This document shows, in pieces, positions 24,697 through 34,002 of a stretch of 64,000 nt of DNA; positions within the stretch are counted from its first letter, which is position 1, and each line of letters opens with the position of its first letter. The stretch covers positions 2,294,001 to 2,358,000 of the forward strand of contig NZ_CP034450.1 in the NCBI RefSeq assembly GCF_003952505.1, given 5' to 3'. The position numbers were made by a program, and so were the translations under genes. Below the pieces are notes generated by a model, which had not been told where the DNA came from, did no database searches, and was given only the letters and a program-made list of their open reading frames with translations. Origin of the DNA: Mesorhizobium sp. M4B.F.Ca.ET.058.02.1.1 (GTDB taxonomy: Bacteria > Pseudomonadota > Alphaproteobacteria > Rhizobiales > Rhizobiaceae).

Positions 24697-25847
24697 CAGC
24701 CTGATGCTCCCGTCGCAGGAGGCCACGACATCACGCCGCCGGGAGTCAATCGGGCCGCGGATCGGCTGCTCAGGACATCGCAATAGACGTCCCCCAGCTT
24801 TTGCGCGCAGGCATCCCAGTCGGGCAGCGCCAAATCCGGCACCTCGCGATGAGCCTCCAGTTCCTCGGCCATGGCGGCGGCCAGCTCTCCCGGACCGGCG
24901 TTGCACGAAATCGCCCGGCACAGGCCATTGGCGGCAAGCTCCCGCAGACCGGACGTGTCGCTGACCAGGACCGGGCGGCGCAGCGACAGGGCTTCCATCA
25001 CGGCGACCGGATGGGCTTCGTACTCGCTGAACAGCACGAACAGCGCGGCACTCGCCAGCAGGTCTGCCATTTTCTGCCGCTCGGATCCGGGGATGCCCGC
25101 AATTGTGACCCGCTTCTCGAGGCCGAGCGCCGCGACGAGGCGCCGCAATTCTCTCTCGTACGGCCCTGTACCGACGATGTGCAGCCGTACGTCCGGTACC
25201 CGGCGGATCAGGTCGGGCAAGGCCGCGATCGCCCGGTGATGGCCCTTGTAGCGCTCCAGCCTGCCGCCCGAGACGATCAGGTGCGGATCGACCTTTACGC
25301 CGGGGTTCGGAGCCGGCATCGCGGCGCCGTTGGGGATGACGACAAACCGCTCCCGCGGCACGCCCATCCTCGCGCTGAAGAAATCGGCTTCGAATTCGGA
25401 GACGCCGATCAGCCGCGCTGCCCGGGCTACCAGCGGCCGGAGCAGCGCATGCTGGGTGCGGCGTACTGCATTGCGCAGCCGGGAGGAATGCCCGCCGCTG
25501 TGGAAGGTCAGGACGAACGGCATACGGGTGCGGATGACTGCAAGCAGTCCGATCGGCACCACGAAACTGCTGTAACCCTGGAAGTGGACCAAATCCCAAG
25601 CCCCGCGCCGGATCGCGGTATAGATGCCGGGCGCCACATAGAGGTCCAGTTCCCTTGGCCAGGCCGGCACGCGCCGCACACGCATGCCGCGCACCTCCTC
25701 CTCAACCGGCAATTCGCCCGAGGGATCGGTGGTGAGCACGTCGACTGTGTGGCCACGCGCGACCAAGCGGGGACCGACCTCCTGGATGTGAGTTTCAGTG
25801 CCGCCCATGAAGGGATAGCAGCGAGCGGCAACCATCAGGATTCGCAT
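24696..25847 (-). CDS. Family 4 glycosyltransferase (GT-B)
   Basis: 383 residues. Motifs: MVAARCYPFMGGTETHI at the N-terminus, VHFQGYSSFVVP and LTFHSGGHSSRLRN in the acceptor domain. The donor domain shows IVSGGRLERYKGHHRAI, LHIVGTGPYERELRRL and LFSEYEAHPVAVMEALSLRRPVLV. All are standard for GT4 enzymes of lipopolysaccharide and exopolysaccharide synthesis. Its stop overlaps the next start by one base, so expression is coupled. It follows the GT2 gene by five bases. Confidence 0.87.
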   Translation of the reverse strand: MRILMVAARCYPFMGGTETHIQEVGPRLVARGHTVDVLTTDPSGELPVEEEVRGMRVRRVPAWPRELDLYVAPGIYTAIRRGAWDLVHFQGYSSFVVPIGLLAVIRTRMPFVLTFHSGGHSSRLRNAVRRTQHALLRPLVARAARLIGVSEFEADFFSARMGVPRERFVVIPNGAAMPAPNPGVKVDPHLIVSGGRLERYKGHHRAIAALPDLIRRVPDVRLHIVGTGPYERELRRLVAALGLEKRVTIAGIPGSERQKMADLLASAALFVLFSEYEAHPVAVMEALSLRRPVLVSDTSGLRELAANGLCRAISCNAGPGELAAAMAEELEAHREVPDLALPDWDACAQKLGDVYCDVLSSRSAARLTPGGVMSWPPATGASG

Positions 25848-25852
25848 CAGGC

Positions 25853-26653
25853 CTACCCGCCGTCATCACAGGCTGTCACGCCTCGCCTGTGCTGTTGGTG
25901 AACCCTCTCACGCAGGATGGTCTTGAGGACGCGCCAGCCGTCCGGGATTGCGCGCAAATGGCTCTCGCCGCTGATGCGGGGAGCCTCGAAACTCGCCACC
26001 TCGACGATATTGAGGTGGTTCTTCAATGCCCGTACGTTGATCAGGGTCTCTATCTCGAAGCCATCGCAGTCGCAATTCAGCGTGCCGACGTGCTTGGTCC
26101 AGAAGGCTATGTATCCGTAGCATAGGTCGGAGAACCAACCGCCATAGAGCAGTCGCACGAACAGGGTCAGCCCCCTGTTGCCAAACATCCGGAACAGCGA
26201 CATGTCATCGGTACCGGCGCCCTGGATAAAGCGTGAACCCTTGACGAGATCCGCGCCGGCCATTAGCGCACTGACAAAGACGATCGCCTGCTCCGGCACC
26301 ATGGAGCCATCAGCGTCCAGCATGACGATGATGTCGCCTGTGGCGGCCCGGAATCCCGCTTGCAGTGCAGCGCCCTTGCCCCGGCGGGGCTCCATCACAA
26401 CCTTCACGTCCGCGCGCAGGCCGCGCGCGACCGCGACAGTGTCGTCTGTCGATCGACCATCCACGATAATGATCTCATGCGCCCAGCTGGGGATGCGCGG
26501 CAGAAGCCAGGGGAGGTTCTCGGCTTCATTGAGCGTCGGGACGATGAAGCTCACTCGGGGCAGCGTCAGTGCTCGCTGCAGGGCAAATTCAATCGGGTCG
26601 GGCGGCGATACGGCACCGACGTGGGCGAGTTTGCTGGAGAGGCGCTCATTCAT
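25853..26653 (-). CDS. Family 2 glycosyltransferase (DPM1-like, soluble)
   Basis: About 266 residues from ATG 26653; a longer start at 26707 is possible. GT-A motifs: VSFIVPTLNEAENLPWLL, IIIVDGRSTDDTV, GKGAALQAGF, VMLDADGSM (metal-binding DxD) and SRFIQGAGTDDMS. No C-terminal membrane helices are seen, unlike the GT2 at 2161-3189. Relatives transfer sugars to polyprenyl phosphate or to growing glycans. It is the first gene of the long minus-strand polysaccharide operon, with the promoter expected in the 26654-27039 gap. Confidence 0.85.
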   Translation of the reverse strand: MNERLSSKLAHVGAVSPPDPIEFALQRALTLPRVSFIVPTLNEAENLPWLLPRIPSWAHEIIIVDGRSTDDTVAVARGLRADVKVVMEPRRGKGAALQAGFRAATGDIIVMLDADGSMVPEQAIVFVSALMAGADLVKGSRFIQGAGTDDMSLFRMFGNRGLTLFVRLLYGGWFSDLCYGYIAFWTKHVGTLNCDCDGFEIETLINVRALKNHLNIVEVASFEAPRISGESHLRAIPDGWRVLKTILRERVHQQHRRGVTACDDGG

Positions 26654-26707
26654 GGCAGCGCGCGGCCAACGACAAGCCGCAGGGGCCAGCTCCAATGACC
26701 GCCACAT

Positions 26708-27039
26708 CCGCAGATGCTTGATCCAACCATATGAGGGCTCCCGGCCATAGAGAAATGAAGATGAGATGAAAGAAGATCGGTGCGCTTACGGCCCCCTTAG
26801 AGCTTTGGCTATTATACGAGCATTACCGGTGAAGATCTGAAATGGAAGGACAATGGATGATTAGCGAAGGGACAATAGATGATTAGCTCTTTTGGGGTAT
26901 CCCTTAAGGTTGTTTTCAGCTCATACCACCAGCACGGATAGTACGGCGGCGGCGGCGATCACCTTCACGGCTGTGTTGGCAGGCTCGAGCGCGCCCGATT
27001 CTTTACAGGCTGCGCTCGAGCCGCCTTGGCTGCGGCCAG
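26708..27039. promoter_or_regulatory. Intergenic region, probable promoter of minus-strand operon, with direct repeats
   Basis: 332 bases with no supported gene. It contains an 18-bp near-perfect direct repeat (26848-26865 and 26870-26887, 22-base period) in an AT-richer stretch, followed by the partly symmetrical GGGGTATCCC near 26895. This is the likely control region of the GT2-to-flippase operon. Confidence 0.5.
26848..26887. repeat. 18-bp direct repeat, 22-base spacing
   Basis: GGACAATGGATGATTAGC at 26848-26865 and GGACAATAGATGATTAGC at 26870-26887 differ at one base. A 22-base period puts both on nearly the same face of the helix, which fits tandem binding of a regulator. Confidence 0.7.
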
Positions 27040-28611
27040 CTAACCCGGTGAGACCGGCCAGGAGACGGGCTGCCCGCACGGTTCCGAGACCCCGCTCGGT
27101 CCCGAGACCGGCGCGTCGGGCACCAGCAACCGATACGAGGTCGTCACCTCTCGCAAACCCCGGATATGCCCGAACAGGTCGATCACCTCCAGGCCGGACC
27201 GGCGGTTGTAGGTGTGACATCCCAACGCTCCGGACCAAATGCGACCGATCGGAGTCTGAGCAAACTCCGACGCGCCCAGCGCATCGATCTGGCAGAACGT
27301 CACCGCGCCGCCATAGCCGCGCGCGCAGTCCTGGACCGGGCGTAGCGCGCGTCCGCCGTATCGGATGACGGCGCCTGCGGGGCGACTAAGCCTGGCATCG
27401 AGCAGAACGGGGTTGGCGGCATGAGGCGTCCAAGACCCGGTCAGGCTCTCGGCATGGTAGAGGCTCAAGGCGTCCCAGGACGTGGACCTCCACAGCCTTG
27501 GGCTGACGAAAAACCAAAAGCCGCCGTCATGCCAGAGCGGCGTGGTATCGTAGCCCTCAATGCCTTCCATGAGGCAGGCCTCCCGTGTCCACCGGTAGGG
27601 GAACTCCACTGCCCTGTAGAGGCTGACATTCCTGGCCGCCCCCGATTCAGGGATCATCCAGATCTGACCATTCTGCTCGAACACGAACGGGTACGAGAGG
27701 TGATGCGGTTCCTCCACAACGATCCGGGATGCGCCGACTGTCCCGTCCCGGTTCACTGCAACAACCGCAATGCACCCGCGGTTCTTCGAGTAGAGGTACT
27801 GTTCGACAAAGATGAAATCCTGCCCCTGGTGCCGGAACGGGAACGGGTCGGCAAGGTAGCCGTCGGCATTTCCGGTGAGCACCCGGAAGGCGGCTTCGCC
27901 TTTGTCGAGCAGGCTCGCCGATTCATCGAAGCGCCAGCCAATCCCCCACATCCTGCCGCCTCTCGCCAGGGCGTCCAAAAGGCCGATCGCCTTCGATGCA
28001 ACCGTGCCGGTCGCCCTGGCAAGCGCCGATAGCGCGCCAAACGAAGGTGGTGCCGTCCGTGGACCGGGGCTTGCGGACGCAGCCGAACCGGTCTCCTCGG
28101 CCAGGGCTTTGAGGATCAGCGGCACAGCGCAGGAAAGGGCGCTGTCGAGCCTCAAGGCCAACACTTGACGGTCTGCGCTGGTCGGGCGCGCCGTCCACGG
28201 TCGCAATGGGCGCGCCGTGTCATGCAGGTCGACGAGAAGATCTTGATGATTCACCCAGGCCGCCACGACTCCGATCTCGCCGGGTGCGCCGTTGAAGACC
28301 GGGGTGATCACGCGCCGCGCGGCCGGGAGCGATTCCGACCCGCTCAAATCGATCACCACATCCATTTGGCCGGCTGGAGGCGGCGGCAGGCACCGCAGCT
28401 CCGCTTCGACGGGGTCAATGGCGCCCTTCCCGCGAAAGCCATAGACCAGTCGTTCGAGTTCGAGCAGCAGACGGAAGATCAACGGCAGCGGGCGGCAGTC
28501 GGCCGCGAAAGCGCAGGAGACATCGTTGCCGGGCACTTCAGCGAGCGCCTCTGCCAACCATAGATGCCAGCGCAGCAGCCGCGACGGATCGAGACTCAAG
28601 CAAATGCGCAT
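27040..28611 (-). CDS. Two-part protein: formyltransferase-like/GINT1-type N-terminus and five-bladed propeller
   Basis: 523 residues from ATG 28611 (the frame opens further but the extra part covers an 18-bp tandem repeat). The first ~230 residues (MRICLSLDPSRLLRWHLWLAEAL, QMDVVIDLSG, NGAPGEIGVVAAWVN) have the layout seen in rhizobial proteins annotated formyl transferase. The second half (DGYLADPFPFRHQGQDFIFVE, GCIAVVAV, EEPHHLSYPFVFEQNGQIWMIPESG, YDTTPLWHDGGFWFFV) is the GH43-like propeller also present in glucosamine-inositolphosphorylceramide transferases. It probably acts on a glycan. The match is remembered rather than computed. Confidence 0.65.
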   Translation of the reverse strand: MRICLSLDPSRLLRWHLWLAEALAEVPGNDVSCAFAADCRPLPLIFRLLLELERLVYGFRGKGAIDPVEAELRCLPPPPAGQMDVVIDLSGSESLPAARRVITPVFNGAPGEIGVVAAWVNHQDLLVDLHDTARPLRPWTARPTSADRQVLALRLDSALSCAVPLILKALAEETGSAASASPGPRTAPPSFGALSALARATGTVASKAIGLLDALARGGRMWGIGWRFDESASLLDKGEAAFRVLTGNADGYLADPFPFRHQGQDFIFVEQYLYSKNRGCIAVVAVNRDGTVGASRIVVEEPHHLSYPFVFEQNGQIWMIPESGAARNVSLYRAVEFPYRWTREACLMEGIEGYDTTPLWHDGGFWFFVSPRLWRSTSWDALSLYHAESLTGSWTPHAANPVLLDARLSRPAGAVIRYGGRALRPVQDCARGYGGAVTFCQIDALGASEFAQTPIGRIWSGALGCHTYNRRSGLEVIDLFGHIRGLREVTTSYRLLVPDAPVSGPSGVSEPCGQPVSWPVSPG

Positions 28612-28621
28612 TGTTGTTCTC

Positions 28622-28657
28622 ACGTCGGGTTTCAAGAACACGTCGGATTTCAAGAAG
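28622..28657. repeat. 18-bp direct repeat, two adjacent copies
   Basis: ACGTCGGGTTTCAAGAAC (28622-28639) is followed directly by ACGTCGGATTTCAAGAAG (28640-28657). It lies just upstream of the minus-strand start at 28611, in the divergent gap shared with the GH5 gene, so it may be regulatory or a slippage product. Confidence 0.75.
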
Positions 28658-28776
28658 ACGACAGCTTTGACGAGAACCACCAGCCAGCACCACTATGCCC
28701 GATCGACGCCGGTCTGTGCGAGGCCAGAGGAGGTAATCCTTAGGGGCGATTGCACTCAGCGCCCGGCCAGAGCCAC

Positions 28777-30033
28777 ATGCAGGGAATGGTGATCGACTGG
28801 CAGCGGGCGAAATATGGACTGCGCAATGCGTGGTGGTGTGCACTTGCGCTCGCGTTCGTCTCCGTTCTGGCAATCGCGAGCACCGTGGACAAACCATCGG
28901 CAACGTCCTTCATCAAGACTTCCGGAACGAGCTTCACGCTGGACGGCAAGCCGTTCTTCGTGACCGGCGTAAACAACCACTATCTGACCTACGGTTCGCA
29001 GGATGAGGTCACCCGCGTTCTCGATGACGCCGTGGCGATGGGCGCCAACGTGGTCCGCATCTTCCTCCAGCCGGTGATCGGGTCGCTCGACGGAAGCGTC
29101 CCCACGATCTGGAATTGGCGGCTTGAAGGCGAAGCCAGCAATCTCGCGGTCAAGGGCACGTACCTGCTCTACTGGGATCCAAGTCAAAACAGGATGGCGA
29201 TCAATGACGGCGCCAACGGCATGCAGAAGGTTGATTTCCTCATTGCCGAGGCCGGCAAGCGGCGCCTGAGGCTGATCATCGCCATCGTGGATTTCTGGGC
29301 CTTCACGGGTGGCGCCCAGCAGATGCGGGCCTGGTATGGCAGCAGCGACGAATCCACGTTTTTCTTCACTGACCCGCGCACGAAGCAGGACTACCGGACT
29401 TGGGTCCGCCACGTTGTGCAGCGCGTCAACCCGCTCACCGGGCTTGCCTACCGGGACGACCCGACCATCATGGCTTGGGAGTTGATCAACGAAGGCAATG
29501 CGCAGCCATTGACCTTGCGGTTGACCTGGACTGCCGAAATGTCGGCCTACGTGAAGTCCCTCGATTCCAATCACCTTGTCAGCTCAGGGAATGCCAACAT
29601 TTTCGACCCGAAGTTAGCCGATTTGACCATCCCGACCCTCGATTTCGGGACCTGGCACGGCTATCCGATCTTCTACAATCTCACGATCCAGCAATTCAAC
29701 GACATGATCCCCGAGTTCTGCCAGCTGGCAGCCCGCGCCAAAAAGCCGGTTCTTATGGAGGAATTCGGCCATGCCCGCTCCAATCAGAACGCGGCTGAAG
29801 CTTACGCCATGTGGCTCGACACGGTGACGCATGATCGCAACTGCGCCGGCTGGATGGTGTGGCGGCTGGTGTCGCTGCAGGACAGCGGACGCTATCCCGC
29901 CGACGAACACGACCAGTTCGATATCCACAATGACGGCGGTGCGCTCTGGACCATCCTCAAAGCCGCCACGGCTCGGGCGAGGCAGACACGCGAAACCAGC
30001 CTGGCCTCAGAAACCAGCCGGCGGGTGCCATGA
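28777..30033 (+). CDS. Glycoside hydrolase family 5, endo-beta-mannanase-like
   Basis: About 418 residues. A signal anchor or signal peptide lies near the start (WWCALALAFVSVLAIAS). The TIM-barrel shows TLDGKPFFVTGVNNHYL, GANVVRIFLQP, the acid/base in AWELINEGNAQP and the nucleophile in VLMEEFGHA, in the order of GH5 subfamily 7 mannanases. The insertion between strands and WMVWRLV near the end also fit. It probably acts outside the cytoplasm on a mannose-rich glycan, perhaps trimming the polymer made by this cluster. Start is uncertain between TTG 28750, ATG 28777 and ATG 28786. The stop overlaps the next ATG (ATGA). Confidence 0.85.
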   Translation: MQGMVIDWQRAKYGLRNAWWCALALAFVSVLAIASTVDKPSATSFIKTSGTSFTLDGKPFFVTGVNNHYLTYGSQDEVTRVLDDAVAMGANVVRIFLQPVIGSLDGSVPTIWNWRLEGEASNLAVKGTYLLYWDPSQNRMAINDGANGMQKVDFLIAEAGKRRLRLIIAIVDFWAFTGGAQQMRAWYGSSDESTFFFTDPRTKQDYRTWVRHVVQRVNPLTGLAYRDDPTIMAWELINEGNAQPLTLRLTWTAEMSAYVKSLDSNHLVSSGNANIFDPKLADLTIPTLDFGTWHGYPIFYNLTIQQFNDMIPEFCQLAARAKKPVLMEEFGHARSNQNAAEAYAMWLDTVTHDRNCAGWMVWRLVSLQDSGRYPADEHDQFDIHNDGGALWTILKAATARARQTRETSLASETSRRVP

Positions 30034-31091
30034 CCAAAGGCTCTGTCGTTGCGACAACCGGGCAGCCTGAGGATAGCGTCAGCAGCGAAAGCCGGCAGAT
30101 TCCGCGCTGCCCCACGATCTCAGTGCTTATCTGTGCCTACACTGAAGACAGGTGGGAGCTGTTGGTTCAGTCCGTGGCCTCGGCGCAGGAGCAGACCTTG
30201 CAACCCTGCGAGATCATCGTCTGCGTCGACCAGCCCCTGTTCCGCCGTTGTGCCGCCTACTGGGCTGACTCCGCCGCATCCATCCCTCCTATACGGGTGA
30301 TCCAGAACAAGTTTGACGGGCACCTGGGGTCGGCCCGAAACACGGCGGCCGAGGCGGCCGCCGGAGAGATCCTGGCGTTCCTGGATGACGATGCAGCTGC
30401 CGACAAGGACTGGCTCGAGATACTCACCGAACCGTACCAGGATGAAGGCATCGGCGCCGTCGGCGGGCGTCCCCTACCTGTTTTCGAGACTGGCCGTCCA
30501 GCCTGGTTCCCCGTGCAGTTCGACTGGGTGTTCGGATGTGCTTACGATGGCCTTCCGACCAGCCGAGGCCCTTTGGCTCACCTCATAGGCGCCAACATGT
30601 CGGTGCGGCGAACCCTCCTCGAGCAGGTCGGAGGGTTCCATTCCGACCATCACGACGACATGGACATGTGCCACCGCGTGGCGCATATCAAGGGCAGTGA
30701 GGCGGTCATCTATGAACCGGCGGCGACCGTCCGCCATTTTGTGCACGCCTCACGGCCGACCTGGAAATACTTCTGGCGCCGCTGCTTCTTCGTCAACAAG
30801 GGGAAGGTCGAGGCCTTCGCCCAGATGGGCGACGCCGCCACTCTTGGTGCAGAGTCGCGCTTCGTCTGGTACGCGCTGACGAAGGGCGTACCGCGGGAGA
30901 TTTTGCAAGCGGCCAAGGGTGACGTCCACGGGCTGGCCCGGTCCGCAGCAATAATCGCTGGCTTGGGCCTGGCCGCGGCAGGCCACGTCGCCGGCAGGAT
31001 CGAACTGGTGCGGCGCTTGCGCCGGCGGCGCCAACAGGCGACTAAGCAGATACTGGACACGGCCGCGCAAGGCGGTGGGCCTGGGGAGTAG
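30030..31091 (+). CDS. Family 2 glycosyltransferase
   Basis: 353 residues. GT-A motifs: ISVLICAYTEDRWELL, IIVCVDQ, HLGSARNTAAEAAAGEILAFLDDDAAAD (metal-binding DDD), GAVGGRPLP, IGANMSVRRTLLEQVGGF and a catalytic-side HHDDMDMCHRV (ED-type motif). The C-terminal ~110 residues are helical with a hydrophobic stretch (AAIIAGLGLAAAGHVAG), suggesting membrane association. Translationally coupled to GH5 upstream and directly abutting the oxidoreductase start (31092), so the four plus-strand genes 28777-33624 read as one operon. Confidence 0.86.
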   Translation: MTKGSVVATTGQPEDSVSSESRQIPRCPTISVLICAYTEDRWELLVQSVASAQEQTLQPCEIIVCVDQPLFRRCAAYWADSAASIPPIRVIQNKFDGHLGSARNTAAEAAAGEILAFLDDDAAADKDWLEILTEPYQDEGIGAVGGRPLPVFETGRPAWFPVQFDWVFGCAYDGLPTSRGPLAHLIGANMSVRRTLLEQVGGFHSDHHDDMDMCHRVAHIKGSEAVIYEPAATVRHFVHASRPTWKYFWRRCFFVNKGKVEAFAQMGDAATLGAESRFVWYALTKGVPREILQAAKGDVHGLARSAAIIAGLGLAAAGHVAGRIELVRRLRRRRQQATKQILDTAAQGGGPGE

Positions 31092-32707
31092 ATGCCGTCT
31101 TCGATAATCATTGGTTCGGGTCCGGCTGCAGCAGCCGCCGTGTTGGCGCTATCCGAGAAACCGGACGAGAAGATAACCGTGTTCGATCCGGGCACCGTGC
31201 TGGACGCGGAGACGCAGGAGGTGATCTCCAGGCTGTCCAAGCAGCCTGTCGACAACTGGGATGAGGAGGACGTCCGCCGGGTAAGCCTGCAACCCAAGCG
31301 GATCCAGTCCGATTCGCTGCCTGAAAAGAGAAGTTACGGATCCGATTTCCCGTTTGCCAACAAGGGTCAGCTCGACGGCGTCCACGCCGAGGGCAGAGTC
31401 AATTCAGCTGTCATATCAAGCGCCTACGGGGGCTTCAGCAATGTCTGGGGGCCCAGATCATGCCCTTCAGCGCTGCCACGTTCAAGGGATGGCCGTTCGA
31501 CTTCTCGGATTTGGAAGAGCACTATCGGACAATCCTGCGTCACATTCCTTTCGCTGGACAGTCCGACGATCTCGAGGAGTGGTTCCCACTCATCGGATCG
31601 CCGGAGCCGCTTCCGCCACTGGCGCCGCGGACGCAGATGGTTCTGGCCAACTACGACCGGCACCGCGATCGGGTGCGCTCCACTGGCATAACGATAGGCC
31701 GCGCTCGCCTCGCCTTCTCAGCGCCCGAATGCCAGCCTTGCGGCCTATGCATGACCGGGTGCCCGCGGTCGCTAATCTTTTCGGCCTCGCACAGCTTCGA
31801 TCGCTTCAGGCGCAGCGGGAGGATCGATTACCACAGCGGGCTGCTTGCGGTGCGAGTCGGCCAGGAGGGCGACACGGCCGTCGTGCAGGCCCGGGAATTG
31901 TCCACCGGCCGGATGCAGCGATTCACAGCCGACCGGATCTTCGTGGGCTGCGGAGCAATCGGGACCACTCGGCTGATCCTAGGTTCGCTCGGATCGGACC
32001 TGCCGGTGCATCTTTCGGAATCGGCTCAGTTCGTCCTTCCAATGATGTCCATGAAGCCGACCCCCGACCCGCGTGCAAGGCGCGACTTCACGCTCAACCA
32101 GTTCACCATGGCCATCGTCCTGGACGACGAAGGCTTCGATGTCTCCCAAATTCACTTCTATCCGTTCAACCAGGCATACTACGATGCGCTTCCCCGCTTC
32201 CTCCAACACCGCGCCGCCGCCTTCGCGACGGATCGGCTCCTGAGCCGATTGACAATAGGCCTGGGCTACCTGCCGTCCTGGGCGTCACCCAAGGTCCGGG
32301 TGAGCGCCCAGATGTCCGCGGCTCCAGATGAGCTACCCCAGATCACCCTCACTTCGGAGGGCTTCAGCCAGGCCAGGGTCAGGGGCAAATACGCGCCTCC
32401 GATGCTGCCTGACGTAATAAAGCGGATCCGCAGGGCGGCACCCTACCTTGACTTGTGGCCCATCACACCGCGGATGCTGTGGTCGGGCGGGGCCAAGAGC
32501 TACCACTTTGGCGGCAGCTTTCCTCACGCCGGTGAGCCGGATTCCGGGACTGCGACGACAGACCGCCTCGGGCGACTGGTGCGCTGGGACCGGGTCCATC
32601 TCATCGACGGGTCGGTTTTCCCAAATGTTCCAGCGACCACCTTTACCCTGACTGTGATGGCCAATTCTCATCGCATCGCCCGCGAAGCGATGCAGCTGGC
32701 GAGTTGA
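31092..32707 (+). pseudogene. GMC-type FAD oxidoreductase with ferredoxin-like Cys motif, split by a -1 frameshift
   Basis: The FAD-binding start (SIIIGSGPAAAAAVLAL) and SSAYGGFSNVWG lie in the first frame. From 31452 the sequence continues in the -1 frame (AQIMPFSAATFKGWPFDFSDLEEHY) to 32707. The break is in GGGGG, 31447-31451, where one more G would join the parts into ~538 residues. The C-terminal end (SYHFGGSFPHAG, VHLIDGSVFPNVPATTFTLTVMANSHRIA) is the GMC_oxred_C signature with its active-site His. CQPCGLCMTGCP around 31732-31767 has cysteine spacing C-x2-C-x2-C-x3-C. It probably oxidises a sugar or alcohol for the cluster. Abuts the GT2 upstream and overlaps the epimerase downstream. 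Confidence 0.78.
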
Positions 32708-32715
32708 GCGTTCAA

Positions 32716-33624
32716 ATGCGGGTCGGCATCACCGGAGCCAACGGATATGTCGGGACCATCCTGCGTGCCACCTTCGCCGAAGAAGGGCATGAGGTCATCG
32801 CGTTCGTCCGTCCGAACCGGGTGACCTCCGAATCTGCCGCCGCAATGGCCGGCGTCGCCGAGTGGCGCCCCTATGAGATCAGGCGCCCACCGTCGGGGAG
32901 CGCAATCAGCGACCTGGATGTCCTCATCCATGGTGCATGGGACCTGACTCTTGTCAGCGCCGGCGATGTGTGGGGTGTCAATGTGTCTGGCTCGCAGCAG
33001 CTCCTCCGCAATGCCGCCGATGCAGGGGTTCGCCGGGTCATTTTCATCTCCTCGATGTCCGCTTATGAGGGAACCCGGCAGCTTTATGGCCAAGCGAAGC
33101 TGGCCTGCGAGCGCACCGCAAACAGTCTGGGAGGTGTCTCCACCCGCCTCGGACTGGTGTACGGCCCCGGTTGGGGCGGGATGGCAGGCGCGCTCCGCAA
33201 GCTCACTAACCTGCCGATCACGCCTCTCATCGGAGCGCGCTCCCATCAGTTCACCGTGCATGAGGCGGACATGGCCGCCGCCATGGTGCGTATTGCCGTG
33301 TCGGACATGCATCTGCCGGAACCGGTAGGGCTGGCCAACCCCGAACCGGTACCGTTCCGACGGCTCATGAAAGAGATCGCCGCATCACAAGGCAGAACAC
33401 TGCACGCCGTCGCCGTGCCCTGGCAGCTTGTGAGTGGCCTCCTCAAGGCAGCCGAGGCCTTGCATGTCCCCCTGCCCTTCCGATCCGACTCCATCCTCGG
33501 GCTCGTGCACCCGGCGCAAGAGGTCCCCGGTGTAGCGCTGCTCAAGCAGCTCGGAATCGAGTTTCGGAACTTCTCGCTGGGCGGCGATCGACCCTCTTCC
33601 GGGACATTGCGTCGATATTCTTAG
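32716..33624 (+). CDS. NAD-dependent epimerase/dehydratase (extended SDR)
   Basis: 302 residues from ATG 32716; a TTG at 32704 overlapping the previous stop is possible. Rossmann motif GITGANGYVGTIL at the start, VLIHGAWDLTLV, FISSMSAYEG with the catalytic Ser, and YGQAKLACER giving the YxxxK pair. LGLVYGPGW and HQFTVHEADMAAAMV complete the substrate domain. This is a sugar-nucleotide or glycan-modifying SDR; which reaction cannot be told. Last gene of the GH5-GT2-oxidoreductase-epimerase run. Confidence 0.85.
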   Translation: MRVGITGANGYVGTILRATFAEEGHEVIAFVRPNRVTSESAAAMAGVAEWRPYEIRRPPSGSAISDLDVLIHGAWDLTLVSAGDVWGVNVSGSQQLLRNAADAGVRRVIFISSMSAYEGTRQLYGQAKLACERTANSLGGVSTRLGLVYGPGWGGMAGALRKLTNLPITPLIGARSHQFTVHEADMAAAMVRIAVSDMHLPEPVGLANPEPVPFRRLMKEIAASQGRTLHAVAVPWQLVSGLLKAAEALHVPLPFRSDSILGLVHPAQEVPGVALLKQLGIEFRNFSLGGDRPSSGTLRRYS

Positions 33625-34002
33625 TCGAAGACCGGCTCGATGCGCCAGCGACACAAATGGCGAGACTCCGCGATCGGCACGCGTGAACAGACTGCAGAGC
33701 GCCGTGACCGTTCCTGGGATGTTGTTGGCGTCGCCGCGCAGGCGAGCGCGGCGCGATCCGGTCCGATCAGCAAAATGGGGCTACCCCTGAGGAACGATCG
33801 CGGATCGGAGAAAACCATGCGATGATTCAGAAAGACGCATGAGACGCATGAGACGCATGACCTTAACGACGGGCGCAGCTTAACGCCCAGCCCGGTCGAA
33901 CTCCCGGCTCTCCAGCGGTGAAGGCTTGCAGACGGAAGTCATTGCAGAATCCGGAAGACTTGTGGCGCGAAAGCCTGCGCACATGAGGAAGGGGCAATCC
34001 GA
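33625..34002. other. Intergenic region with 9-bp triple repeat
   Basis: 378 bases between two plus-strand genes. No supported frame. It holds the 3 x 9-bp array at 33833-33859 and, just before 34003, GAGGAAGGGG, the ribosome site of the next gene. Likely carries the promoter of the heptose operon. Confidence 0.5.
33833..33859. repeat. 9-bp tandem repeat, 3 copies
   Basis: AGACGCATG is repeated exactly three times at 33833, 33842 and 33851. It sits ~145 bases upstream of the heptose operon and could vary by slippage. Confidence 0.85.

Noticed and set aside
22726..25599. 957-residue frame spanning two genes on the minus strand
   Set aside because: Its first ~300 residues are Arg/Pro-rich shadow of the GT4 gene at 24696-25847; the real membrane protein starts at ATG 24696.
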